Source: Gari tellinella (lineage: Eukaryota > Mollusca > Bivalvia > Cardiida > Psammobiidae). From it: 64,000 bases of DNA. Made by a program: the position numbers and the translations under genes. A model generated the notes under the pieces. It saw only the letters and a program-made list of their open reading frames with translations, searched no databases and was not told the origin of the DNA. Location of the stretch: assembly GCA_922989275.2 (NCBI GenBank), contig OV277858.1, forward strand, positions 17,347,427-17,411,426, written 5' to 3'. Below are positions 10,566-22,465 of this stretch, piece by piece. Numbering within the stretch: position 1 is the stretch's first letter; each line of letters starts with the position of its first letter.

Positions 10566-11690
10566 ATTTACAACAGATACAATAGTATGATTAAATAAAT
10601 TTCGAAACGCAAAGTCATACACTTGACTGATCGTACATCTCTCTCGCTAGGAAATCGAATGCATATTAACGGAACAGAGAGAAGTTAAATAACTGCACTA
10701 GGGTCATTGAACACGATGACCTGTTAAGCTTGTATATGTGCCATTGTACCAACTGACATACGGTCCCATATATTGTAAATCGGTCAACTAAATTGTGTCT
10801 ACTTCATAGTGATAAGATCTGAAACTGACAAGACACAATTAAAGTCAACAAAATGGATAAATTCTCTCTCTGTCTCCAACACACACGAATGCAAACACAA
10901 CCAACACATGTTCGCCATACTGTTGCTTTGTAACTATTGATTTGACTATAAAAAAGATCAGCCCAGTTAAGGCATAAAGAAGTATATTCCAGAATCATAA
11001 ATGTTAGTACATAGGCATTTTTCTTTGGTTATGTAGTAAATTGATAAATGCATGTAGAATCATGATGAAACCTATTTAATGATATCAGTTACGGGCCATT
11101 TCACATTGACTAAAGATATATCCATACGACAGAAAATCAGTGTGGATTGAGAAAAAAACGACACATTATTTCTATCCAACCATTGTGCGATCATTGTTGA
11201 TCCACTTTAAACAGAAGTTTACTATTAATGACTACGTTCGATTTAGTCAGGTATCGTGTTAAGCGTCGCTTTCCGCGCCCTAAATTACACATAAGACAGT
11301 TGGACGACACACACGTTTGGCGCCGATGTTTTATGCTAAATAGTCTCGGTGTTTTGCAACCTAAAATGTGTTTTAACTAACATATCCCGACCATTTTATA
11401 AATTATATTATCAATTATGATCAAACTAGCCTAATGCAATCTCTAAATGCTTCGCACACCAACAAAAACTTACATAATCAGTGTCCTTATTGAATCATGA
11501 TTCCAATTGAATGAAACTAATATGAATGAAACATGATAGTTTAGTTGGGGCATTTGCAGTTTTTGGACAATTAATTTTGGATAAACAAGTTATAAAATTA
11601 AGGTAAGACAATACTTTTTAATATACTGAAAAACAATTATTTCCAATGACCACCAGAATCTTATCGTTGTAAAGTTTTACATTACCTTAA
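10566..11690. other. AT-rich spacer
   Basis: No open frame, repeat or RNA signature that I can support over this 1.1 kb. Confidence 0.45.
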
Positions 11691-11964
11691 AGTTCCATTG
11701 TGTTTTCAGACCTTTTTTATAATATCTGAAATACAATAACTGTCTTCACTGTTACTGTCATCAATTGATATTTCTATGGGGGTTATTGTCTCAATCTCAA
11801 CCGGAATTACTATCCACATCCAAACCAGGTCCGATGGATTTGTTACCAGATTCGTTGTCGGACTCGTCGCCAGTAGAATTCGTAGGTACAGTCGAAACGG
11901 ATCCGACGGATTCGTTGTCAGATTATTTGTAATTGAAATCACTTCCTACAGCCACCACTACTGT

Positions 11965-13231
11965 TTAACTTGAAATTGATAGCTGAATGTCTTGTCTAAG
12001 TTCCGTTTTTGCATGATTGTACACTTCGTCAAGCGTAGGTTCTTTATAGTCATGAGCGAAATACATGTCTACAATGTCAGAGTTTCTCTTAGTCAAACGC
12101 TCTGTTGCGGTTATGTTTGAAACTAGAAGCGGCACGGTTGGTTGTTGGTTAATCTCTATCTTGCCATCTAGCCAAGTCGTCGCCTTATTCTTATAATGAG
12201 CTATCTACATATTTACAGTTTCGAGAAAAACGCCTTCCAACATTCAAAGTGTGTTAAATCATTAATCCTTCGTCTTTTTTCTTTAAATAAAATAAATATA
12301 AAAGACCTTGCACATTTCTATGACCAAACACAATAACAGCCTCATTCACCTTATAGTTTTTCCATAATTTCAATTTTAATTTTGGAGATAGCTCAAAATT
12401 CAAAAAATATTATATTTCTTTTCAGTAGTATACTGAGCTATCTACAAATATCTGGAAATAGAGTCTTATCAAGTAAAAACCTGTATGCTCTGATCACATT
12501 TACTGTTATGCCCGAATTCTTCATTTCTTATACCTGACATGGCGTGACACGGAAGCTGTGGCTTAACTTTTTAGTTTGGAGATAGCTTAATGTAATATTA
12601 CAAATATGTATCCCATATTGAGATACCGCAACATGTGATGTAAACATAACTGTCACGTGCTTAATGCCTGAAACGTGATTGGGTAATACTTCTAAGGATT
12701 ATGAATTAAGTATTATAGTGCTGCAACTCCAGGACATAGCTTAGTATAACACACAACAGTATCTAAGAAACATGGAGATAGCGCAAGGTGTGAGGCGGTA
12801 ATTCTATAATTAGACACCCAATCAATAAAATACAAGCACCAGGAGATTGATCTCTGTGAGACGAATCCAGTGATATAAATATCTCATTTTTGGCAAAAAT
12901 GGAGATAGAGCACTATAAGACTAAGGCGACGAAGTGTCAAAGTCACCATCCGACAAGTCCTCATAAGGATGTTTGTCATCTGCATCTGAAATGTCTTCAT
13001 ATATCCCAATTAAAGCTGGGCGTTTCTGACAATCACGGGTTTCGAAAACAACATTAGAGACGAACTGCTTCACTGTGTGGCTATCTAGTTTATGAATAAG
13101 CTTCAAATGCTTAGTCAGATAGCTCCAACACACGTCCGAATGCTTTTCTTTCATGTGACGGTTCAAGTTCCTTTTATTGGTATAACTCCTACCACATGTG
13201 TTACAATGAAACCGCATAATTCTAAGTTTTA
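11965..13231 (-). pseudogene. C2H2 zinc-finger gene copy B, split by a transposon
   Basis: On the minus strand a frame starts at a methionine near 13231 (an upstream in-frame methionine lies at 13304). Residues 3-27 contain one C2H2 finger, CNTC then 12 residues then HMKEKH (C-x2-C-x12-H-x4-H). This is followed by what looks like a half-deleted second finger ending TKHLKLIH. An acidic segment, DADDKHPYEDLSDGDFDT, precedes the interruption at 12932. The frame resumes at 12177 (WLDGKIEINQQP...) and ends at a TAA at 11965-11967. Removing the 754 bp insertion with one copy of its AAGT duplication restores the arrangement found in copy A (8490-8985). A single finger suggests nucleic-acid binding, but the role is unknown. 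It could be a host gene fragment or cargo of a mobile element. Confidence 0.55.
12178..12931. mobile_element. 754 bp inverted-repeat DNA transposon (MITE) with 4 bp target duplication
   Basis: The left end starts CGTCGCCTTATTCTTATAAT and the right end, reverse-complemented, starts CGTCGCCTTAGTCTTATAGT; 25 of the first 29 bases match. AAGT flanks both sides (12174-12177 and 12932-12935), while copy A of the host sequence has a single AAGT at the same place, which proves an insertion. The interior has no transposase. It instead has scattered copies of GGAGATAGC/GCTATCT-type motifs, including at about 12384, 12437, 12580 and 12775. Non-autonomous; superfamily not determined. Confidence 0.85.
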
Positions 13232-13461
13232 TTATTGAATAATTATTGAAAATAATAAACGTCTGTACGATCCGAAAATCTAAACTGAAAGGACAATTTT
13301 TCAAGCGAACAATATCGACATCAAACTGTAACCATTTGTTTACGAAAAGTCACAGTTTTGAAATAAATATAGCATCAATTCAATGTCATTGTCCATATTA
13401 CATTTATTGCTGTGAAATGTTCCGTCGTCATTGTTCTTCCATAAAGTGGTTTGGCAGACGT

Positions 13462-13745
13462 GATCCAATGCCAACAAACTCGAATGCGATACCACTGGTC
13501 GTGAGTTTGATTCACGGACGGACCAAGTCCTTCGGATGATACTTTATAAATCGAGGTCCGAGATTCAAAAGAACCAGATAACTTAGTCAATAATAACAGT
13601 AGTGCATCGCGCCCGGGTTTTCTGTATCCGCTCCCCTCTCTCTTGGGTGTCCAATTGACCCATATATGATATAAATATGACACAAACAACCCGAACCAAA
13701 CCTTCTTACTGTTGTAACGGAGTTCATGGTAGAGGGTTGCAGGCA
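13462..13745 (+). mobile_element. tRNA-derived SINE-like repeat, family 2, copy 1 (diverged)
   Basis: Aligns with 63235-63560: a 'gcgataccac/ag' segment, a degenerate B box (GAGTTTGATTC), 'ggaccaag(t)', 'ggatga', then 'ggttttctgtatccgc' and 'acccata'. Plus-strand orientation follows from the A-to-B box order in the better preserved copy at 63 kb. No clear tail or target duplication was seen. Confidence 0.5.
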
Positions 13746-14239
13746 TCACATATCAAACGCTAAATCCATATGATAAAAAACAAGGTTAACTTCACTGTTG
13801 TTGGCATATACAAATATATTATCCATTCAATAATCAACTTTCGAATAACATCAATGCTGTATGCCCCATTTGTAAGAATTATAGTTCATTACGTTGTGTC
13901 AAAAAGCATGTATCTTGATCAGAAATCGAATGACTCGGCTCCTGATCTCGCTCAATTTTTGTTTTACATGCCGGATTGATTGAGAATTAATCGTGATTGT
14001 GCAAGAGGAATTTGGTTGAAAGTTTGGATCTAGCTTAGCAACAAAACATTTTTGCGTCAGATCGATCTGGTTCATTGATGTTAACATGCTAGTTTTCAGT
14101 AAAGGGTATAATCTCTTCACTGCCATGCACAATATAGAGCTTGTTCAATATCTTGTCTAGTTTGCGCATACTTATTACACTGTAAGCTTCATCGCAAAAA
14201 ACAAATTTCATAATTACATGTATATTAAATGAAGGAATG

Positions 14240-14400
14240 TACAAAGTACAAGTGTAAACAGCTAGCACTAAAAGTAGACGCCGATTTCCATGCCCTACAC
14301 TTACTAGAAATGATACGTAGGACCCCGGTTTATAAAGTGTCATCCGAATGACTTAGTCAGATAGGCTATCAAATCGAACTCACGACCCCCTATCCGGTTT
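14240..14400 (-). mobile_element. SINE-like repeat, family 2, minus-strand fragment
   Basis: Read on the minus strand it gives 'ggtcgtgagttcgattt', then 'attcggatgacactttataaa' and 'cggggtcc', parallel to 'gtgagtttgattc...ttcggatgatactttataaa...gaggtcc' at 13500-13560. A third, shorter member of the family. Confidence 0.45.
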
Positions 14401-14447
14401 GGCATAATAAAGTATTCACCAAAAATTCACGCTTTTAACGATAATTC

Positions 14448-15372
14448 CGGTAGTAAACATCACTTGGAAAAGCTGTTTTAAATATAAACGCCCTTTTAAT
14501 CGATTTGTCATTGTTGCGTTTTGTAATGCTACACGCAGTAAAACACGGATTCTGGTCGGGATTCGACCCAATTTGACTTAAAATGACAAACCGATGTATG
14601 TTCAATCTGGAGATGAGTATGCAGGGCAATATAATTAAATTACCATTGAAACGGACGGCAACTTTAAATTGTGTACATGAAACTTTGCCCCGAGGGACAC
14701 CGAATTATTTTACCATGGTAAGTATGCTTTTAAACTCTTTTAGAATTGATGTTGGCATGTATCTAATAATCAAAAAGGCGAATCAAAGCTTAAAATAAAA
14801 ATAAGACAAGACAACAAGTTAAATGTTTTATAGCATACACGTATAGCTCTGTATTGATAAGGTCGCTTTTGTACATAAACAGCTAATCTTGTGGTAGCAT
14901 CCGGTGTAGAATGACTCTATTGTAAGGCGACGATAATACATCTATGACAATTCGCTTACAGGGTCACACAGCTTTATCATGCTGAAACATATAATTGTCC
15001 TAAAATATGATATTATTTTCCTTAGAAATTATCCTGTTTGCGACAGTTTTGAAACAAATCGCTGCACATATAAATAAGTAATTAGCTGCATTGCCCTGTT
15101 ACATACTTATCCTATATTCTGCGTTTTACGAGTAACATTAATTCAAACTAACGGGTTCGTAAATACACCCGAATGACACTGTACAAACACATTGGTTACT
15201 TAAGCGTATCAAAAGCAGACGCTGGGATAGTTATTCTATTTCGCTGTATACAATTTGCCTTTGTTAATGACCTTTAGCATGATACACACTATTCGTCCAC
15301 ATTAATTGGATACGCATTCATAAAAGCGTTAAAAAAAGTGTAAACTGCTGAAAAGCTTGTTTGTCCAATCCG
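14448..15372 (+). repeat. ~0.95 kb dispersed repeat, copy 2
   Basis: Aligns along its length with 2006-2945. It begins GGTAGTAAACATCACTTGG and ends with GTGTAAACTGCTGAAAA. It abuts the 150 bp tandem array that starts at about 15400. Confidence 0.6.
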
Positions 15373-15399
15373 AACATGGTTTTGCTTAATGCATATGAG

Positions 15400-17255
15400 T
15401 GTTGGATTATTAGCAGTGTGGACCCAGATCATTCGACCTTGAGTAAGGTCGAGTCATTTGGAGCTCAACTGTTACATACAACACATTATTACGTATAACT
15501 ATAGACATTTATTGCAAACATTTACAGGGCGTTGCTCATTGTGAATAATAGGTAGATTATTAACAGTGTAGACCCAGACCATTCGACTTGAGAATGGTCG
15601 AGTCAACTTGAGAGCTCCACTGTTACATACAATCATTGTACGTATAACTATATAATTTGTATTGCAAACCTTCATATGTTGTTGGTTATTGTATATGATT
15701 GTTGAATTATTAGCAGTGTAGACCCAGAATTTTCGACATTCAGAAAAGCGTGTTACCTGGATAGTTCCACTGTAACATACAACACATAGTACGTTTATCT
15801 ATATGATTGGTATAGCAGACCTTTACATGGTGTTGCTTATTGTATATGATGAGTAGATTCCTAGCAGTGTAGACCCAGATCATTCCACATTGAGAAAGGT
15901 CGAGTGCCAATGAGCTCCACTGTTACAAACAACACATGACACGTTTAATTATATGATAGGTATTGCAGACCCCTCCATAGCGTTGCTTTTTATATGATTG
16001 GTGAATCTTTAACAGTGTAGACTCAAATTATTCGACCTTGAGAAAGGTCGAGTTACCTGGAGCTTTATTGTAAAATTTTATCAGTGTAGACCCAGATCAT
16101 TCGACCTTGAGACAGGTCGGTTACCTGGAGCGCCACTGTTACACACAACAGATAGTACGTACAAATATAAGATTTGTTTTGCAAACCTTTGTTTATTATA
16201 AAGGACTGTTGGATTTTTGACAATGTATACCAAGATCCTTCGACCTTAAGAAAGATCCGAGTTACCTGGAGCTACACTGTTAAACACAACATATAGCACA
16301 TATAACTACATGATTGGTATTGCAAAACTCTACATGGTGTTGCCTATTGCAAATGATTGGTGGATTCTTAACGGTGTAGACCCAGATCACTCGACCTCGT
16401 TAAAGGTCTGGTTAACTGGAGCTCTACTGTTACCAACAACAAATAACACTTATAACTATATGATTGATAGTGCACACCTCTACATGGTGTTGCTTAATGT
16501 AAATGGTTGTCTGATTTTAACAGTGTAGACCCTGATCATTCGACCTTGAGAAAGGTCGAGTCACATGGAGAGCTCCACTGTTACATACAATCATTGTACG
16601 TATAACTATACAATTTGTATTGCAAACCTTCACATGGTGTTGCTTATTGTCCACTGCTACACACATTAACTATTACATATAACTATATAATTGGCTTAGC
16701 ATGATTTTACGAGGTGTTGCATATAAATGTCATATTGACTGTGCATATGTAGAAATATATATTTTTTTTATTCCTGACTAGACAGAATTATATTTGTTTT
16801 ATATAACTGCCAATATGCCATCTTTATCGGTAGTTATGCCTGTTTTAATGATTTATTTAATTATTTTTATAACGCAATGATTATGTTTTAAACTGTAGGT
16901 AATCTTATGAAATGATTATTTTAATTGTTACTCTCAGCTCATGTTTTATTTGTGTTTTTATAACTGTAAAGCACTTTTGAACGTATGATTATGTATGAAA
17001 AAAGTGCTATATAAATATGGTATATAATAATAATAATTGCAAATGATGTTTGAATTCTTAACAGTGTAGACCCAGCTCATTCGACCTTCAGAAAATTCTG
17101 ATTACCTGGAGTTGTACAAAGCAATTAGTATGTATAATAATGAAATAGGTCTTGCAAAACTTTGCATTGTGTGATCTATTGTAAACAATTGTTGGTTTCC
17201 TGATAGTGTAGACTCATCTCATTCAACCTTGAGAGAGGTCGGTTACCTCGACGCA
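15400..17255. repeat. ~150 bp tandem repeat array, about 11 units
   Basis: Each unit carries GTGTAGACCCAGATCATTCG followed by the small palindrome CGACCTTGAGAAAGGTCG, then 'acctggagctccactgtta' and 'gtacgtataactatatgatt'. Unit starts near 15417, 15567, 15717, 15867, 16016, 16085, 16223, 16376, 16525, 17065 and 17207 give a spacing of 149-151 bp, except for one truncated unit. About 400 bp of different sequence (16660-17040) interrupts the array. A stray half unit is at about 35850. Confidence 0.85.
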
Positions 17256-17342
17256 ACTAATAGTCACAGTAATTAGTATGTTTTATATTTATCAATCTGC
17301 TTTACTTTTCTCTGGCTGCTACTTTATGATGTAGATGAGCAT

Positions 17343-18065
17343 TCATGTTATGCTTTGTTCTTGATAAATTATGAACAATATTTACATATAATATCTCTCA
17401 ATACCCAAGGGTTAAGAAATAAAAGTAAAATATTTAGACTAAATCAGTGGCTGATACAACAGAAAATAGACATTGCTTATCTGCTAGAAAGCCATTTTTC
17501 AAACGATATAATTGATAATGTCGCGAATTATTTTAATGGTTGAAATCTTTATCATTCGTTTAAGTCATCAAATAGTAGAGATGTTTCGCTCCTTATGCAC
17601 AAATACTTATACCTAACAATTACTGATTTAAAACATGATAACGAGGGAAGACACATCTTTATGAATGTATACTCTGGCGATAGTACTTTTTCGATTCTAA
17701 ATATTTATGCACCGAACGATAAAAATTAAAACATATTTTTAGACAGTAGCTGTACAATACTGAAATAACATGTATTAGGTTAAAAACAATTGGTTGTGAT
17801 TTTAATGACGTTAACAGTTTAAGAGACAGGGTATCCTTCTCAAAGAAGCAACAAAAGATAAATCAATCATTAACACAATTAAAACATAAAAATGTTCTTA
17901 CTGCTATTTTGAGATACGAACATGATGATTTAAATCAATTCACATAGGGACGGAAAAATAGTAGAAATTATATTGCATAAAAAATAATCGAAGAGTTTGG
18001 GAAACATTCGGGGTTAAAATGGAACAGACATAAAACGGAAGGTCTTTAAATCGGCAAACTTAAAA
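17343..18065 (+). pseudogene. LINE (L1/Tx1-like), endonuclease end fused to the last part of the reverse transcriptase
   Basis: The frame starting near 17355 encodes IISLNTQGLRNKSKIFRLNQ...DIAYLLESH, the N-terminus of an APE-type endonuclease (S-L-N-x-x-G-L-R...L-L-E-S-H). A TGA at 17541-17543 stands where tryptophan is expected. The frame continues to MNVYSGDSTFSILNIYAPND. After a frameshift, IGCDFND (catalytic GGDFN region) appears at about 17790. At about 17985-18050 the sequence jumps to KHSGLKWNRHKTEGL, which belongs to the C-terminal end of the reverse transcriptase. The polymerase core with the FADD box is missing. The rest of the element continues to about 19670. Confidence 0.75.
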
Positions 18066-19670
18066 CTTATACTGAATTGATAATAAATGATATTAAATTC
18101 ATCCCGATAGTAAAGGCACTTAGTGTATACTTTTGAAGTGAGAAAACTGCTTGTAGATATATCAACTGGCGAACACAATTGGAGCATATCAAAAAGTAAT
18201 CAATTGTTGGAATCAAAGAAAATGTACGTGTTTTGGACAGATAAACTGTTATAAAATTTTTGATTCTGCCAAAATTTGCCTTCCTAATACAAACTCTACC
18301 AATCGAAAATAATATTTTAAAAAAACTAAACTCCATGTGTTTCTCCTTTTTAAGAGGTAATAAGAGTGAACAAATCAGAAGAAATACCCTAATAGGAAAT
18401 AAATTAGGTCCCAGACATAGAGATTTACTCAAAAACATTACAACTTAATTGGTTAAAAACGCTTAGTGTATGGCCTACTCTTTCAGCCAATCAGCAAGCC
18501 GCAACATTCAAAAGTTCGCTCGATTTGATTATTAAGTATTCGGGATTAAACGAGATTTGGCAATTTTTCGCTGGTCGGAAGAATCTTGTGAAAATCATTC
18601 ACATTTTATTTAATCTTTAGGAGTGGGGTATAAGAAAAAGAAAACATATAATATAATTAAACCAACATTCTTACCATTATGAAAACATCAACATCTAAAA
18701 ACCATTGTCAATCTTGACAATGAAGTCGCGGCGAGAACGCAAAACCAGGCGACTGCTTAATTCTATATCAAAATAATGCAGAAAGCTCATTTATGAGTTT
18801 TCTGCATTAGTTCATGCCGCATTAAGCAACCATCTGTATTCAAGCAAATTGGAATGCTATTCCGATATTATTTTTAAATCAATACGGAGATGAACTATTA
18901 TTACTAAAAATGAATACTTACTCCTTTTAGTCGCCCCACCCGTTAGATATAACCTACTGCTTGTCTATAAATATATTGTTATCATCTTTATTAACCTGAA
19001 TAATTCAGGACCATATTTAATGCCAAAATCATTGTACAATATCAGAACCCAGGTATTATGGGGGTAATCAATATACATGTATAAAATTCAAAGGTAAATG
19101 CTTACTTTTCACCTCATGGATAGACTCTGAAGTTCTATTCATAAATGAGGTCATACATTTTAATGGAGAAATTAATGAAAACTGAATAAACAAACTAAAC
19201 ATTTGGAGCAACTGGTTTTCTAAATTTACAAAATTAAAAGCAGCAATTCCGAATGCCTGGAACACCATTTTGAAATCAGACCAATCCATAAAAACACAAG
19301 TTAGTATTAACACAAAACAAATTTACGGTAAAAAATGTAATATCACTAAATTAGACAACAAGGATATAAAAAGAAAACTTGTTGCAAATCAATTTGAAAC
19401 TCCGTACATACACACATTATGGGAGGAAAAACTGAAACGAAAAGTTCAGTTGCATGAAGTCTGCTACACAATGAATAATCTTTATATATACAGGAGACTA
19501 AACAAGCTTAAATTCAAACTTATCCATGGAATCATTGCAACTAATGAAAACCTTTTAACTTGGAAACTAATACAAACCCCATTCTGCAAGTGATGTAATG
19601 AAATTGAAATATTCGAACATTTGTTCATCTATTGTCCGTATCGCAATAGCTTTTTGGATCAAGATACATA
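18066..19670 (+). pseudogene. LINE (L1/Tx1-like), C-terminal half
   Basis: Plus-strand 18250-18445 encodes LPKFAFLIQTLPIENNILKK and then FSFLRGNKSEQIR, the conserved 'thumb' region that follows the reverse transcriptase in L1/Tx1-type LINEs. From about 19085 to 19670 the same strand encodes LKAAIPNAWN, LKFKLIHGIIATNENLLTWK and a Cys-His cluster (FCK, stop, CNEIEIFEHLFIYCPY) that matches the C-terminal C-x2-C...H...C motif of these proteins. Several stops and frameshifts are present. Orientation and order agree with 17343-18065, so this is one decayed copy about 2.3 kb long. Confidence 0.75.
18745..18855. repeat. Short hairpin repeat (GCAGAAAGC...GCTTTCTGC family)
   Basis: 'gcagaaagctcatttatgag' is followed by 'ttttctgca', giving a stem, and then 'attaagcaaccatctgt'. 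The same combination recurs near 36745-36800, with related pieces at 10196-10290, 35185-35225, 38105-38185, 60870-60895 and 61110-61165. The family also interrupts the LINE here. Confidence 0.45.
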
Positions 19671-19830
19671 ATCTTCTTTCAAAATAGGCATTATTAAAAA
19701 GATTAGCATGTATGAACTCATAGTCGGATACAAAATACATCACAAAGCCTATCAAGAAGTACATATCATCATAGGGAGCATTATGTACTCTAACTAAATA
19801 GTTACATGAAAAGTAAAAGAAGAACAAATA

Positions 19831-20180
19831 CGAGGGTTGTTAGATAAGTTCGTAGACTTTTTTCACAAAAGCTGTAGTTATCGTAGCTGGAAAAAAAACA
19901 AGCACCACTGGCAAAGTTTATTTTTTCTAATTATAAGACACATTTGAAATCAGTACGTACAGCCATGGTAAAGTTATAGGGATTTAAAGAAAGGCACATA
20001 TGCAGGCCCGGGGCACGGTTGGGCAATAAAGCGAAGTCAAAATGACGCCAAGTGTTATTTACAATACATTAGAGGTTGAACATTTTTCCAGGTAACTTCC
20101 AGCGAGTTGAATACATTTCTCATGGTGCTTTATATATGTGTCTATATACCCTGTTCATGTTAAGCTGGCGTACTATTCTT
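19831..20180 (-). pseudogene. Mariner-like DNA transposon relic (minus strand)
   Basis: The left end reads CGAGGGTTGTTAGATAAGTT preceded by a TA dinucleotide, resembling the terminal inverted repeat of mariner-type elements. On the minus strand, 20150-20059 encodes HHEKCIQLAGSYLEK before a TAA, matching the usual C-terminus of mariner transposases (K-C-I/L-x-L-x-G-x-Y-x-E-K). Upstream codons contain stops, the DDD catalytic domain is not recognisable, and I did not find the opposite terminal repeat. The transposase would cut and paste the element; this copy is dead. Confidence 0.5.
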
Positions 20181-20189
20181 TGATATGTT

Positions 20190-21395
20190 CACTAATTATT
20201 TCACTTAGTCAAATTTAATGAATGTTTGCCTTACAGTTCCAAAACACCCGCTTCGATGGTTCTCTTTCATTGATGTTCGTACTTTTTTAAAGTGTCCATA
20301 CCATTTCAAAACAAGAGCCAAACAACAAGTTAATTTCAAGTCAGTTTTCCGAATCAAATTCAAATTGTCTGTAGGTAATTTCCCTAATTAAACACACATT
20401 TTTATCAACACTCTTATTTCGACGTCATCTGTTAACGTCAGTTTTGCTGACGGTGATAGTTTAAAGTCGTGTCTTGGTTTTCTAATAGCTCATGTATTCA
20501 TTGGCAGTATATTATAGTTAATGGTATGTACCTGCTGCTAATTGTGTTATAAAACACCACATACATAGTTATGCATGTTTTCTAATGGGTTTTTTTAACA
20601 CACAAGTGTCAGTTACATTTTTATTTTATAATAGAACCTATAATATTGTAGGGCCAATCGTATACGACACCTTTGTATAGGTACAGACTGTACAATGACA
20701 AGGTAAAAACTGTGACTGCAGTACCAAAGAAATGAAATGCTCAGCCAATGCCTATATTATTGTGTAATGTCTTTGCAAAGCCACCTACACCACGTTCTCT
20801 GCAGTCGTCATCAAATGCCGAAAGGTAACATAAGTGTACCCCTCTAAAAGGCCGAACGCCACAACGCCCTCGAATTCAACCACCCAAAGATGATCCCCAA
20901 TTATCGAAAATATCAATTCATTTTAGAAAACAATCTGCTGGAGATAGACATAATTTAGCGATTTTTGAAGACTGGCTAAAGATTGTTCAATAGAATTTCT
21001 TTTATGTTTTATGGTCGGTCCCAAGAGCATTGGACAACTTGCCGAAATATGACTACGTTAGATCGATCAATTTCAAAATGTATTCAGCTTAGTTACCCTT
21101 TTTCTCTGTATATGTATAAGTCGCCCGTCAAATGTGTGGAAACCCTGCTATAAAGTTAGGTTAATGTTGTGTACACACTATTACCAAGATCGTATACAGC
21201 ATAATATATTATATAAAAGTTTAAAAAATCCAGTGAATGTCTTCAACCTTTTTTACTTAATTTACTCGTTCTGAGTTTCTTTCTTTTAAATATTTATATA
21301 TAGAATTAAAAAAAGAGAAAGATTATGCCTTTGTTTAAAAAATATTTAATAAAAACATTACGCTACTCTACTAAACTAGTTTCGGACTTTTGCAT
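20190..21395. other. AT-rich spacer
   Basis: No supported gene. Part of this may be decayed 5' sequence of the mariner-like relic, but I cannot follow it. Confidence 0.4.
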
Positions 21396-21403
21396 TTCCT
21401 TTT

Positions 21404-21427
21404 ATATATATATATATATATAATTAA

Positions 21428-21500
<73 letters not shown>
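21404..21500. repeat. (TA)n microsatellite
   Basis: Nearly pure TA dinucleotides for about 97 bp with one ATTAATTAATTA interruption near 21422-21433. Other short TA runs recur in the ~190 bp array to the right. Confidence 0.95.
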
Positions 21501-21502
<2 letters not shown>

Positions 21503-21929
21503 CCTAATGAAGGCATTAGGGGGACCGTCCCTAAAAATGGGGTTTAAGGAGACATTTTATATATTTTTTATCTTATGGGTTTTTTTGTTTTTTTTACTCA
21601 ATAAATCATGTTTAAGTTGTAATTAAGGTTTTTTTAAAAAAAATTTTTAGAAAAATTAAGTATTTAAAAATATACAAAAATATTGGTCTCCCTAATATTT
21701 TGTAAGGACATTGAGGGTTTTAAGTAGACCAACAAATATTCGAGTTTAAGGGGACCAATAAAAGTTTAAGGAGACCGATTCATATATATATATTACAGAA
21801 AATGGATAAATTCATTCTCAATTCAAATTGATGTATATAACAGTGCTCCGGATAGGCCTTTTTAGGAGGGTGCCCGCGCCCTGCCCTAAAATTAAAAAAA
21901 AAATTATTTTTTTATTTTTTTACAAATTA

Positions 21930-22465
21930 ATATATCTACTTAGCACATGGCTTGGAGCTCTCGGCCAATCAGATGCCTCAAAAGCCTGTGAATATATCGT
22001 TGATTTTACAAAACCATGAAATAACTAACACACTGTTCACTTATTCCAAACTTCCGTCATCTCAAGGCAATCTGACGTCACAACCCTAGCAATCCTCTGA
22101 ACTGCACTCGCTTGATGACGTCATATTATGTACAGTGAGACCTAAACTTTAAAGGCAATTAATAATGTATTGTGCTTACATATAGAGCTTCAATAAGCGA
22201 TTATCTATGTTGGTGTTTAAGCATGCTTAATGTCTCAAACTACACATTGAAATAACCTTTCAATTTAAGTAAAATATTACAAATAAAATGACTTTTTCGT
22301 CTAAAACAAAAAGCAGAAACGAAGGGTCCTCTTGTTTTCCTAAAGCCCAAGCCAGTGCTAAATAGGTTAGACCATGGTTGCGCGCGAATAAACGACATAG
22401 TTCTCGGGGGCTACTCCCCCTCGAACTATATCGTTTATTCGCTTGCAACCATGGTCTAACCTATA
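21930..22465 (+). repeat. Dispersed repeat with terminal 50 bp-arm palindrome
   Basis: The first part (21935-22090: 'cttagcacatgg', 'gagctctcggccaatcagat', 'cttccgtcatctcaaggcaa') matches the reverse complement of 44715-44860. The second part (22215-22385: 'gtctcaaact', 'cacattgaaataacctt', 'aaaaagcagaaacgaagggt', 'gcccaagccagtgcta') matches 46385-46570. The last 100 bp (22362-22463) is a near-perfect palindrome starting ATAGGTTAGACCATGGTTGC. Probably a non-autonomous foldback-type element. Confidence 0.55.

Noticed and set aside
11776..11973. Plus-strand frame conserved between 8490-8654 and 11810-11973
   Set aside because: Conservation follows from duplication of the block. The opposite strand carries the zinc-finger gene frame nearby, and nothing in the plus-strand peptide is recognisable.
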